Below, piece by piece: positions 36,180-46,080 of a stretch of 64,000 nt of DNA. A program made the position numbers and the translations under genes. The notes below the pieces were generated by a model. That model saw only the letters and a program-made list of their open reading frames with translations. It made no database searches and was not told the DNA's origin. Numbering within the stretch: position 1 is the stretch's first letter; every line of letters starts with the position of its first letter. Origin of the DNA: Papiliotrema nemorosa (taxonomy: Eukaryota > Basidiomycota > Tremellomycetes > Tremellales > Rhynchogastremaceae); the NCBI GenBank assembly GCA_032158125.1, contig JASKOT010000005.1, positions 802,968-866,967 on the forward strand, read 5' to 3'.

Positions 36180-38575
36180 GTTTGACCACGTAGCAAATCC
36201 GCCACTCTGTACAGAATTGGCAGATACGGATGGGGAGAACAGACGAGGATGGCGTCATGGAGAGTCCAATACGTCCCCGTAAATGTTAGCGGACAAGGTG
36301 CGAGAGATCTTGGATGTCGATCTGAAAGTCAGCATGTTTCCCGTCGATTGTGAGGCTGTAGGTAGGCATTGAGACATTTCAACAACACATACTGACCCGT
36401 GGTGTTGCCTCTGGTGGTGCGACAGGCGTACAATCTACCGGTAGAGCGAGAGGAAGAGGACGAACAGAGAGGTTTTTCGATCGTCAGAGAAGCTGCCTGT
36501 GTGAGTCGTACACCTCTAGACCACAGTGACGTGCTAGTGGGTTAAGGGCGAGCCGAAAGCAGCCAGTGAGGAAAAGATGGCCGTCATGCTCAGCATCGCA
36601 CAGTAGCTGAAGGCCCTCAGAAAGGTGCGCTATACTCTCTTGATGACTGCGCTGATATTAGCTCTGTGGCACTTATCTCAGTGCCATTTACGACGAGCAA
36701 GGGGCTTTCTCGGCGGACAGTGAGACAACGAGGCTGCAATTGCGCCGAGTGGAAGGGGTCCTGGCGCAGATAGGGACCCACCTTGTCCCGATTCTCGACA
36801 AGCTGTTGACTAGTATGGGGAGTGAGGAGGCGGAAGGTTTCTGCGAGATCTGCGAGGCAGAGTACGACCAGGCAGGCGTTGAACTAGCCTGACGTTTGGA
36901 CGTATTCGCCTCGACAGAGGTGGAGGCGGATGGGGAAGCTGCTGGGAAAAATCGGAAGAACAAGGAGGAAAAGGGGGATGTCAAGGACGAGGAGCAAGGA
37001 GCAAAAAAGAAGGGGAAGGATGGGCCGGTGACGAAGGGCAAAGGGACGGAGAGATCGAAGCAATACGACGACGGCGGAGACGGGTCTGAAGACATCAAAA
37101 TTCGATGTGAGGAAACCTTTGACGAATCACCCACCAACCTCCCTTCACGACCAACCTCCCTCCACGTCCGTCCGCCGACATCTCGCCCCTCGTCTGGATC
37201 GATACCTTGAAGAAGAAATGAGCGGACTCAAATCCGAGTGGGAGAGGGATCGACTGTTTGTGAGTGTCTAGGCGATCTTCCTCCGTCTGCGATAAGAGCC
37301 GTCTCTTACTCCGACTCTCAAGAGTCGCTTCACAACTTCGTCCGTCCGGCCTACGAAGCCAATCTCCAGATCATCTCCGTGAGTTCACGCTGGGTCTATA
37401 CCAATCATTGTTCATCACAGAACATCTGGACCGCCAACCGGATGTTCATCAACGTCGGCACATGGCTCCATCTCTCAAAGCGGCTATTCCTCCTGCGAGC
37501 GCTATGCCCGCAGTCCAGCCGTCCATGGCTGTACACAGGTATAGTACATTTCCTCTTCGACGATTCCACCTCCAATATGGTCGATTCCACCTCCAATATG
37601 GTCAACACAGTCCCAATGTCGATGAATTTCTAGCTCTGGGTGTTTTGACAACGGTGAGGGGCTATGCGGACGGCTGTGTGATGTGCTGCCAGAGTGACTT
37701 CGGGACCTGCATGAGTCACTCTTTACTGAGGTTCTCTGCTGATGTCTAAGAACGCCAAGGATTACAGCACATCTCGAAAGAATGGATACGGGCTGTTGTC
37801 TACCGGTGGCCAGCTTTTGGCTATCAGGACCCAGGTCATGGTGGGTCGACACTGTGCGAATGCTGCAATGGACGTCTTCCATTGGCGGTACCTGCCGGGG
37901 ATGGTCATCAGCCTATAGGGGGCTACAGTACCGAGCACAGACTCTCCTTCTCGCTTCACGAGACTCGCTGAGAATGGTCACACGCGTCCACGAGGCATTA
38001 ACGCTTCAAGGCTTATCCCCTGCCTATCTCTCCCCAGCCGGCGACGACTGCTCTTTTTCTGCCAACGAGTCCTGCAACAATCATGGCAGTCCTGAAGGTA
38101 TCCCGGAGTTGGAAGATGAAGAGGAAGAATGGAGCGTGGACGCGAACGAGTAGGGGGAGGATAATGCGATGGAGGAGGACCTCAGCTGGGTTCTGGGGTT
38201 GAAACCGAATTTTATGTACGCTCAACAACAGGTGGAGTTTTTACCCTGTCTCATCGCATCCACCTTCTGCAGAGCGTCGGCTGCAAGAGCCAAATCCAGG
38301 AAATCGATCAAGCGGATCGACCGCAGCTGTGGGTCGACCTGGCGGAGGTGGACACCTGGGCAGAGAATATGGCCCCCATTCTCGAGAAATTGATGATCAT
38401 TCCCAACGGGAGAGTGGCTTCGGCCTCGTGGGACAACCCATACTACTGCTCATGGCAATCAATGGTCGACATTCTCATCTCGAAGGAGATATGGGACGTT
38501 GCAAATTCGACAATTGCATCGATGGTAGTAGCGACCCCACCCTCTTCATCCTTTGCGTTCGTTCACCTTATATGA
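36180..38575 (+). pseudogene. Decayed tandem copy of the 32859 gene (family member B)
   Basis: Blocks occur in the same order as in the gene at 32859. LRHFNNTY-stop-PVVLPLVVRQAYNL (36375-36440) matches WRYFMSNVWPELEQPLIHKA, with TGA at 36393-36395 where the intact copy has Trp. LQLRRVEGVLAQIGTHLVPI matches the IRRLSSPLIDLL region. SKRLFLLRALCPQSSRPWLY matches the SSRPFLYPW region. A one-base frame change near a duplicated 21-mer leads to NVDEFLALGVLTTVRGYADG. Then EWIRAVVYRWPAFGYQDPGH with TLCECCNGR matches the CxxC block. A further coding-like end, LWVDLAEVDTWAENMAPILE (38320-38400), has no counterpart in A. I read it as a pseudogene; a heavily spliced functional gene is less likely. Confidence 0.58.
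37563..37604 (+). repeat. Two tandem copies of a 21-bp unit
   Basis: The unit GATTCCACCTCCAATATGGTC occurs twice back to back. It lies in the decayed copy of the 32859 gene, where the reading frame relative to the intact copy changes, so slippage here may have contributed to its inactivation. Confidence 0.85.
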
Positions 38576-38699
38576 TGTCTTCTACGTCCATGAACTTATT
38601 GTCACTGAAGTCTGCTCACCATTGCAGACAATACTGGTATCAGCTCATACAAGCGCTCAGTTACTGATACCACTCAAATGCGTGGACCCGTATCATGAC

Positions 38700-41600
38700 T
38701 CTTCACAGTCACCCACATCTAACCATATATCGACCCGGTGTGGAAACTCTACAAACTCGTAATTGGAGCAACGTGAGGCGGCTCGAAACCTTCCAATCTC
38801 AAGAATCGGCCGGGTGTCATAAATCACGGCGTATATCACTGGATCATGGGTCGGGACTACCAAATTCCAACCGAGAGCTCATAGGTATTTAAGTAGTTAC
38901 CACTGGGAATTAGCTCCCCAGACATTCTATCTCTTTGCATGGTTTCAATCTACATTGTCTACCAGAGTTGCAGGCACTAGTAACCCAGTTTGACCGGATG
39001 CTTGTAAAGATCGGCGCGGCACATCACAGCGGGGGGTGGATAACAATGAGGGGCTATGAAAGCTGAAGGCGGTCGTCTCATGCATATGCGCTTGGTCAGT
39101 GACGCAAAGATGGCCATACCATGAGTCTCGGGCACAGAAAAGTGCAGATCCGGCAGTCTTAACAAGAACGGTGAGACGCAACGTGCGCTGCGCAAATGTA
39201 CAGTTCTCAAAGGTCGTTGTTCCATTTCTCAGAGCCGGATTTTCAGTAGCCGTCATTGAGCTTGCTCGTTATATCAGACGCCTTCGAGTCATTGTGTGAG
39301 CTCTATCCTCGCATAGCACCTCTTCTTCCTACTGATAAAGCGTACAGTACGTGGATGTGTGAAAGCATCGAAGGCTCGAAAAGCTTCTTTTGCTCGAGCG
39401 GATTCAGCATTAATCGCACACAAAGTCCAACATCACTGCATTCATGTTGTCGACACTTATATGTGACAGATAGGCAGTGGGTCGCTTTTAGGTGATGTAT
39501 CGATGATGTCGTGAGATTGCCAGGTGAAGTCATATCGGCCTGCGAAATACGCCATTGGCATCAAATGCCAACCGAGGACGTGGATCTTGCGAGTTCTGCA
39601 TCGACTTTGAGCGTCGAGCAAGCTTGGCGGCGATGAAAATTCGATATAAGCAGCGATAAGAGCTTATATTTAAGCTCTTGATGACACAAGTAGGCTGTTC
39701 GACTGACACATATGGGGACTGCGCGGCAGCTGTGGCAGATCGGATTGCCCCTGTATAGGACCACCTCGAGTGAATTACGCACCCGAAGACACGTATTACG
39801 GGGAGTCAGCCAAAACCACGCGGTCATCCAGGTGGTTGACCATGATATTAGATCACCACAATACCAAGGGTCTTACGATCACGATCGCTCGCGGATGATG
39901 TACTCCAACAAAGTGGATACAAAGATGCGTCAGCCTCGACAAGATGTACCGGCTCGCCACTACGCAAGGTTTGACATGCCTATTATGAGGCTGAAGTACG
40001 AGGAAGAGGGAGGGTGAGAGATGATAGAGGCAGGATCGCCCGATGGTCTCGCATATTGAGATGCGGATGATACCAAAGAAGACGTCGACCTGGCAACGAG
40101 GTTGTGATACCTGTCCGGAGAACAGAGCTGGCCTGTCAGCCGTTTTGAAAAGCTGTTCGGGACAAACTGCAGCGGTGTTTCTCCTTCAGAGAGAGAAGCT
40201 CTTCGTCGCCTAGTGGGTACCCTGATTATAACCATGTTGCCGACACGAGCGTCGGCGAAGGCGGATGGGTATGGCAGTGGATGATGCGGTGAGGAGATTC
40301 AGCAGCGAGCTCCTCCATGAGATGCTTGAAAATGGACGATGGGTATGTCTTCAGGTCCCTATGTAGCTGTTGGGATCTCCGAGGGGGGTCCAACGGGAAG
40401 TCTCGCCCATCTCGACATGCCGTTCATCAGAATAGCCTGCCGAGGGAAGAGGTCGGCTCGTCGACCACCCTACACACTCATAGGTCAATACGAATGACTT
40501 GACGCAAGATGACCCCCTTACTGACAGACGTGATATGTTGTTAATGGCAGGGACGAATTGTGATCCGCTCACCAACTGCACGGGTTTCGATCCCTCTGTT
40601 CCGTGCTGTTACCTAGACACTCGAGCTCAGGGTTGACTCTCGCCTAATGCGGCACTGCCATGTGATGTAGGCGACCGTACTTAGGTACGTACTGGGTATC
40701 ATCAACGTGATTGATGGTATCTTTTGAGGAAGCTCTACGGATAGAGTACCTAGTTCGATGACCTCACTGATCCCCCCGATCAATTCGGCTTCATCATTGG
40801 ACAACAGCCAGCAGCGCCGGGGCTTACATGGCATTGTAGCGGATAGCAATCTCTCGAGGCTGTCTCGAGAGCAGAAACCTCATGCTGAGTTCCAACGCGG
40901 CTTCGTTTGTCCTCGGCGTTGTATACCAAGAAGATGAATGGTGATCAGGCTACAAAGGTTTACGAGAGCTGCGCTTCCGTGTCGCCCCATCAACATCATC
41001 TCAGCCTATCACCACTCCTCTTTGGTCTTCGGCTTCATCCCACGTGCCGCATATGTGCATCGGGCGGACAGAAGATGGTGGAGCGTTCTGGCTTGGAACC
41101 GTGGCGAATGTCAGCTTTGATCTGCAAGCTGCCGTGCTAGTACAGCTGCGTTGTGTCCCTGGTAATTGATCGATGAAGATCCCGTCCTGTGTACCACAGA
41201 CTTGGTTTCATACTGAGTACTGGCCACATTTCGATGGAGACATTACTCACTTGATCAAGTTTGGATTGATGTCAAACGCGTGGCTGTTGGAATGTCCGGA
41301 TCATCTACGTGATCATGGTCACGTTTTCTCACACCAGAAGATCATCTCCTTGAAGGCCAATTGCCCCCAGATCCTTGCCGTCTGCGAATTCAGACGATGG
41401 CTTGGTGAGCTGACGCCCGTCGAGCTTGGGTTCTGGTAGTTCAACTTGATTCTCGTAGTTCAACTTAGCTCGCTATATTAGGTCCAATCATGCCTTCCTC
41501 GGCACAAAGCACATACTGTAGCTCGTAGCTGAAGAGATTTATATAGCCGATGCTCTGATTGGACCCGATGGTGCTCGGCTATTGCATGTGCAAGTGATAG

Positions 41601-42960
41601 TGGATATCCGTGACCCTTCTGCCTTGACAGGTGCTGCTACCCCCTGGTGACTGTCATTGCACCTCACTCTGCCCCTGATATCATCTACGATGCAAGGCGT
41701 TGGACAATTACTCCAATGATGTGGACGATCCCGACCGTTGTGCCAGTCCGGATACGACCAATCTGTAAGGCATACGGCAGGAAAGATGTGAGCGAAACTC
41801 CATGAAGACAAGAACAATCGGTGAGCACTTGACGTCAGTTGCATGTGGGCTTTGGGTTGATTGGATCCGATTACTCCATCAACAAGTGTAGGGAAATCGA
41901 CAAAATCGAAGGACAGCTGCAGGTCATGGGTGGTTGCGGCAGGCTTCTAAAAAGATGGGGGAATAAGGATGACGGGGAAAGGAATACGCAATCGTCCGCC
42001 AGCAATACCTGCTGTTCTAGGCAGTCGGTTCCGTCATTGACATTCAACGAAGAAAGACCGATCTGAAGCAGAGTCGTCTCGAGCAGCGATCTCAAGCAGA
42101 GTTGAAGGGCCATTTTGCTATTGCTCTTCCTGACTGAGCGCTGCAGGGCTGTCACACAGGTGTAGTGACGACGAACAGTGAGATAGAGCTGTTCCCGTCC
42201 GAAAGGGGGCGCGAGTTGCTGGAATGAAGGAGAGACCTACTGCGGTGACCAGAGCAGCCGAGACCGAAAGGAGGCGAAGGGGTCATCGCGTTTTCGGACA
42301 AGTGTGAGAGTCGTCTCTTCATCTCTCATCCTACTCAATGAACCCTCTCCTCTGGATGCCCCTCTTGTTCTCGGTCTTGCCCCATTTATCCACGTGGAGA
42401 CCTTGATTGATATACTTAGGGACTAGAACTTCCAGTCAGGCGTGGCTTTACACGACTGAGTCACCGGCATCGTATTGTTTGCGCTTTACCGTAGCTGCGT
42501 TTCGACCCTTCTCGTTATGCAGCTACAGTGGTTTAATGTCGCAGCGGTCCTCTGATGTGGAAGGCCGAGAACATTGGGTACGCTCCTTGGGTGTGTTATA
42601 CACCTCCATCGGTGAATGGGGGACTCGAGGGATCTTCAGGCAGAACATTTCATCGACCTCTCTGATTCTCGATGGCGCGACCCGCTTCCCAGACCTTGCG
42701 AGGAGGAATCAATATCCCCGAGGAGACGAGACCGAACACCGTGGCACGGTACAATCTTTGAACTGTCAAGCTTTCACCTGCTGTCATTTACTTCTTCTGT
42801 CCAACCTTCCAACTGATTAATCACTCACCCCAACCGTCTTCCTTCTCTTCTAACCCAGTACCAGGTCCATCATTAGGTCACCATAGCACAGCCCAACAAA
42901 AGTTGATTATTTTACTTGACCACTGCGCTCCGTCCCACAGTATCCCGCCGCCACTGAGAT
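38700..42960. other. 4.3 kb stretch without a recognisable gene
   Basis: Both strands carry only short frames with frequent stops. One plus-strand frame at 41173-41439 (HFDGDITHLIKFGLMSNAWL) has protein-like composition but no start context, splice partners or family. No terminal inverted repeats, LTRs, reverse transcriptase or transposase motifs were seen. It may be decayed sequence of the same accessory kind as the flanking pseudogenes. Confidence 0.4.
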
Positions 42961-42986
42961 ACGCCCTGCGCATTGCCTTTGACAGT

Positions 42987-42992
42987 TATATG
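42987..42992 (+). promoter_or_regulatory. TATA box of the U6 gene
   Basis: TATATG lies about 28 nt upstream of the predicted U6 5' end (near 43015), the spacing usual for a TATA element of Pol III-transcribed U6 genes. Part of the promoter assignment is inference from distance. Confidence 0.5.
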
Positions 42993-43126
42993 AAGATGAC
43001 AAAGTGTGGGGCCCATTGCCCGGCGTAACTGCCGGGCCCATAACAAAATTGGGTAAGCCCACGCTGTCCGAGGTGTAAAGTTTGTAAACTGACCCTCTAG
43101 AACGATACAGTCAGTACAGACCGTTC

Positions 43127-43135
43127 GTTCGAACC
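43127..43135 (+). promoter_or_regulatory. Pol III B-box inside U6 intron 2
   Basis: GTTCGAACC matches the B-box consensus GWTCRANNC exactly and lies within the second predicted intron (43110-43158). In Schizosaccharomyces pombe the U6 intron likewise contains the B-box needed for transcription, which is established knowledge. Function here is inferred. Confidence 0.55.
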
Positions 43136-43255
43136 CCAGTGGCTGATGGCTCGTGTAGGAGAAGATTAGCATTGTTGGTCGAAATTTGCCACCCGTCCGC
43201 GTAATGCTAATCCTCAGGCCCCTGCATAAGGATGACAAACTTTGAACAGAGTGGA

Positions 43256-43271
43256 CGACGCTTCGGCGTCG
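43256..43271 (+). other. Perfect hairpin with C(UUCG)G tetraloop in U6 exon 4
   Basis: CGACGC-TTCG-GCGTCG forms a 6-bp stem closed by the very stable cUUCGg loop. It is followed by AAATATTTTT and so sits just before the predicted terminator. The same hairpin is conserved unchanged in the partial copy at 47.4 kb. Confidence 0.75.
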
Positions 43272-43526
43272 AAATATTTTTGCAATGTCAGAGCAGCTTT
43301 CGACGACCGCTGGGGATAGCATGGACGACTTTTGCAGTTCGTTTTGCCCCCCCCCTGCGCCACATTCACCTCCACACGCGTTGTTAAACTCGCAGGAATG
43401 TCGCCAAACATCTTTCCTTGACTCTTTCATGTGACATCGCCTACCATAAAGGGGTGCGCAAATCGACGGCTGCAGCGCGCAGCTCAGTGTCGAAAGACGC
43501 GTTCCGCGGGCCACAGCGACAGCTCC

Positions 43527-43982
43527 TTACACACTCACAGGCAATTCAACATCGGCCCATGATGTGTTGTCAGCGAGAGAGAAGCGAGCGTCAAAAGATA
43601 TGCCAAAGGATGCCTCAAAGGATGCCTCAAAGGATGCCTCAAAGGATGCGTCAAAGGATGTGTGAACGGATGTGTAAGTTGATGTGTTGGGGGATGCGTC
43701 GAGGGGCAGCGCGCGGCGCGCGCAGTATCGATCATCCTCGTCCGCCATCTTTTGCAATTGTTTCCAGCTGAGGGTCGAACCATGATACAGATACGGAGTA
43801 CAGCTAGCGAGCACACCCTTCAGCGCAACAGCCAAGGAGCCGTGTCGACCAGTCAGCCGACCTCGACCCGTGGTGAGCAGAATCTTCGCATCGTCTGCGG
43901 ATCGCTGACACTTAGAATCCCGTAGCATGAGCAGATCCACCCCGTCCGTCAAGTCCATGTCTTTTCCTCCTGCCCCAATCAT
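43527..43982 (-). CDS. Possible small protein with EASF repeats, doubtful
   Basis: An open frame of 151 residues from the ATG at 43982, reading MIGAGGKDMDLTDGVDLLML, then TGRHGSLAVALKGVLASCTP and STLSWKQLQKMADEDDRY. The C-terminal part encodes repeated EASF units from the 12-bp tandem repeat on this strand. No family is recognised and no introns are needed. It lies in a gene-poor region close to the U6 gene, so it may be a chance frame. Confidence 0.3.
   Translation of the reverse strand: MIGAGGKDMDLTDGVDLLMLRDSKCQRSADDAKILLTTGRGRLTGRHGSLAVALKGVLASCTPYLYHGSTLSWKQLQKMADEDDRYCARRALPLDASPNTSTYTSVHTSFDASFEASFEASFEASFGISFDARFSLADNTSWADVELPVSV
43602..43666 (+). repeat. 12-bp tandem repeat (AGGATGCCTCAA)
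   Basis: Four nearly perfect copies of AGGATGCCTCAA are followed by degenerate copies (AGGATGCGTCAA, AGGATGTGTGAA) and looser ATGTGT units up to about 43700. This is a short minisatellite. The unit length is a multiple of three, so frames through it stay open. Confidence 0.85.
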
Positions 43983-44003
43983 GTGATTACTCGAGACGGA
44001 CAC

Positions 44004-45770
44004 GGTTCAGTTGAGTCAGCTGGGTATCTCTCCAGGTCATAGCACACGTCGCCAGTAACGCCTTTTCGCTGCACGTGCAGCTAAGCCCAAGGCGAAGAGC
44101 CTCCTGAGCGTCTCGCTCAGAAAGATGGAAGAGAAGGACGGAAGAGGCTCACAGGGATGACTGCAAGGTGTGAGGAAGTCTTCAAAAGTAGGTGCATGTG
44201 GTCAGGGATCCGAGTTGACGCGTTAGGACTTTCATGCGCCGCCTTTTTGCCCGACGAGCGAGCGACTTATAGGAGGAGAAAAGCGTCCGAGTCCTGCATG
44301 ACATCGAGGCGCCTTTGACCGCGGTCCGGGACACTGAGATGGTATTATTGGGACTGCTAGAGGCCCCGGTAACTCCCCCCATCTCGATGAGCCGTCCATC
44401 CGACTATCTATGTTTGCCCAAGAGGAGGGCTCCCTTCGTTGATCGTCCAACCAAGCCACAAGCCAGACCTATCGACTTCGGTCTGTGCGACCCGCTGAAT
44501 GGCCTCTACGGCACGAAAAGTCGATGGTGAGAGTCACTCGTGCCATCGAACCATCACCTGTACACGGCAGGGATTTCGGCCATTCCAAAGGTGTTCGATG
44601 ACCTGGAGGACCGGGACGGGGAAGGGGAGGACTTTGCCAGTCAACCTGCACCTTAGAACGCAGAGGAGGAGAATGACAGAGGCGTTGACTTTTCGGATTG
44701 TCAGGTGGTTGAAACTGGAGGTGACAGAGAGTCGCTGAAAGTCCCGAAGCTGCGGAAGCCTTTCAGGCTTTCTGGCAAGCCCTACATCCGGATGGAAGGA
44801 TCTTTTCACAACCCACAAATCGAGCGAGGCTGTGAGGCCTCGCCCCTGGCCTGAGTGTACTTTAACGATTACCCTAAATGCATAAGGGTTCTTCGTGGTG
44901 GCTGATGCGACAATGGACCTACTTACGTTGAGGGGTCTGGTGATGTCGGAGGAGTATGGCGAGTTGAACGTGTTGAAGGATTCGGGAGCGAGCTGTTTTA
45001 CGCTCTATACATTGCAGCGTGTAGGCTATCAGATATGGCTGACTTTAGGATATCAAGGCTTCCAACCAAGACGCGATCAAGACTTCGTCTTTGTCCCTCC
45101 TCCTGCGACACGGATCTCCCCCTACCTCGCGAAGGTCAGCTCGGTGACAAATGCGAGTTATATCTCCTCTGTCGCCGAGCCATGATGGACACTTATACCC
45201 TTCGCATTGACTCTTACCGTATCAGCAAGGACAGGATTGCCACGGTAAGCGCATCGAGACCGCTAAAAAGGGCTGTTTGGAGGGTATGCTTATGGCGTGA
45301 TCGGTAACAGGACAGGGGCACGTGGTTTTATGAATGCGATAGCTGTATATGAAACTGACCGATGGTACGACCGAGCGAGGGTCCGGAGAGCGTTGTGGTG
45401 AAATGAGGAAGGGCATCATGATGCTGTCTAAAGTATAGTACTCGTAGCACCTTCATGTCGCCGTCGACGGGGGTGCTTTCGGAGATCGCCGCCGCCGCTC
45501 CAATATAATCACCGTAGCTCAGCACTCCTTCACAGTTGCCTCTACATGGACGCGCTCCTCCACCAACAGCAGATGGTCCTTATCCTGCAGTCTGCGATAC
45601 ACGAGCGCGTTGTGTCCCTCTAGCCCGACTTCTCGCTCGGATGATCCTTCTTGAATTCATCCTCCTTCGCCTGCAGCTCAAACTTCTTACCTCCATTCCT
45701 GACCATGGGTCATGGAGCCTGATCTCAACGTTATACATTCTGCCATCCATATCAATACGACTGGACAAAT
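44004..45770. other. Decayed accessory sequence
   Basis: Coding-like pieces in changing frames occur on the plus strand, for example ISAIPKVFDDLEDRDGEGED near 44570, GGDRESLKVPKLRKPFRLSG near 44730 and REGQLGDKCELYLLCRRAMM near 45140. Stops and frame changes separate them. They could be the remains of a gene, perhaps related to the fragment that follows, but I cannot align them to any intact gene here. Confidence 0.35.
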
Positions 45771-45789
45771 GAGAACTCATGATCCACAG

Positions 45790-46080
45790 GCTATCGAGAA
45801 GGTGCTCGAGAATGCGAAGTGCCCCATGTGTACATCCCGGGAATACGTTCAATACGGGCCTGATCTAGGGGAAGAATCGATTGGCAGCAAAACAGCCGCC
45901 TCACAGTGCGGTCGAACAAAACCGGTATAGTTCTTCAACCAAAGCAAGCTCCTCTCGGAGGCGGGATGCAAGATGAGGTAAGAGCGCGGTCATTACCTTA
46001 TGAAGCTGACCAATTTGGGTGCTCGGTTGCGAAAGGGTACAGCAGAGAAGCTGCTGGAATGGATACAGAAAGTTACGGGA
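45790..46080 (+). pseudogene. Fragment related to the N-terminal part of the 32859 gene (member C)
   Basis: In a single frame the fragment reads KVLENAKCPM, EYVQYGPD, FFNQSKLLSEAGCKM, ERGHYLMKLTN and KGTAEKLLEWI. This aligns with GYTQYGPD, FFDPSKLFWEAGCKMGDECG, QHLLRQTN and GTGEKLLAWI of the intact gene. The DNA is also visibly similar (GGCGGGATGCAAGATG in both). In-frame stops occur at 45928-45930 (TAG) and 45979-45981 (TAA). Roughly half of the residues agree. It is therefore a broken relic of the same family, about 10 kb from the intact copy. Confidence 0.75.

Larger units (their letters stand above)
43015..43281 (+). ncRNA. U6 spliceosomal RNA gene interrupted by three introns
   Basis: Pieces of U6 occur in order. 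Exon 1 (43015-43052) has a perfect 7-bp hairpin (GCCCGGC/GCCGGGC) and ends CCATAACAAAATTGG. Exon 2 is AACGATACA (43101-43109), exon 3 GAGAAGATTAGCATT (43159-43173), and exon 4 starts GCCCCTGCATAAGGATGACA (43218). Joined, they give GGAACGATACAGAGAAGATT followed by AGCATTGCCCCTGC, the U6 core including the ACAGAGA box and the AGC of the catalytic triad. Each interruption starts with GT, ends with AG and is 44-49 nt (43053-43100, 43110-43158, 43174-43217), with CTGAC, CTGAT or CTAAT before the AG. One base differs from the usual AGCATGGCC. Exon 4 continues through a hairpin with a TTCG loop to TTTTT at 43277-43281, a Pol III terminator. Introns in fungal U6 are known; three so close together are unusual. 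Confidence 0.85.

Noticed and set aside
40570..40600. tRNA-like B-box (GGGTTTCGATCCC)
   Set aside because: No acceptor stem, anticodon arm or A-box can be placed upstream, and the T-arm stem is too short.
43214..43411. Minus-strand peptides shared by 43.3 kb and 47.5 kb (FRRRSVVHSVQSL)
   Set aside because: The similarity is at DNA level and comes from the duplicated U6 3' region; no coding gene is needed to explain it.
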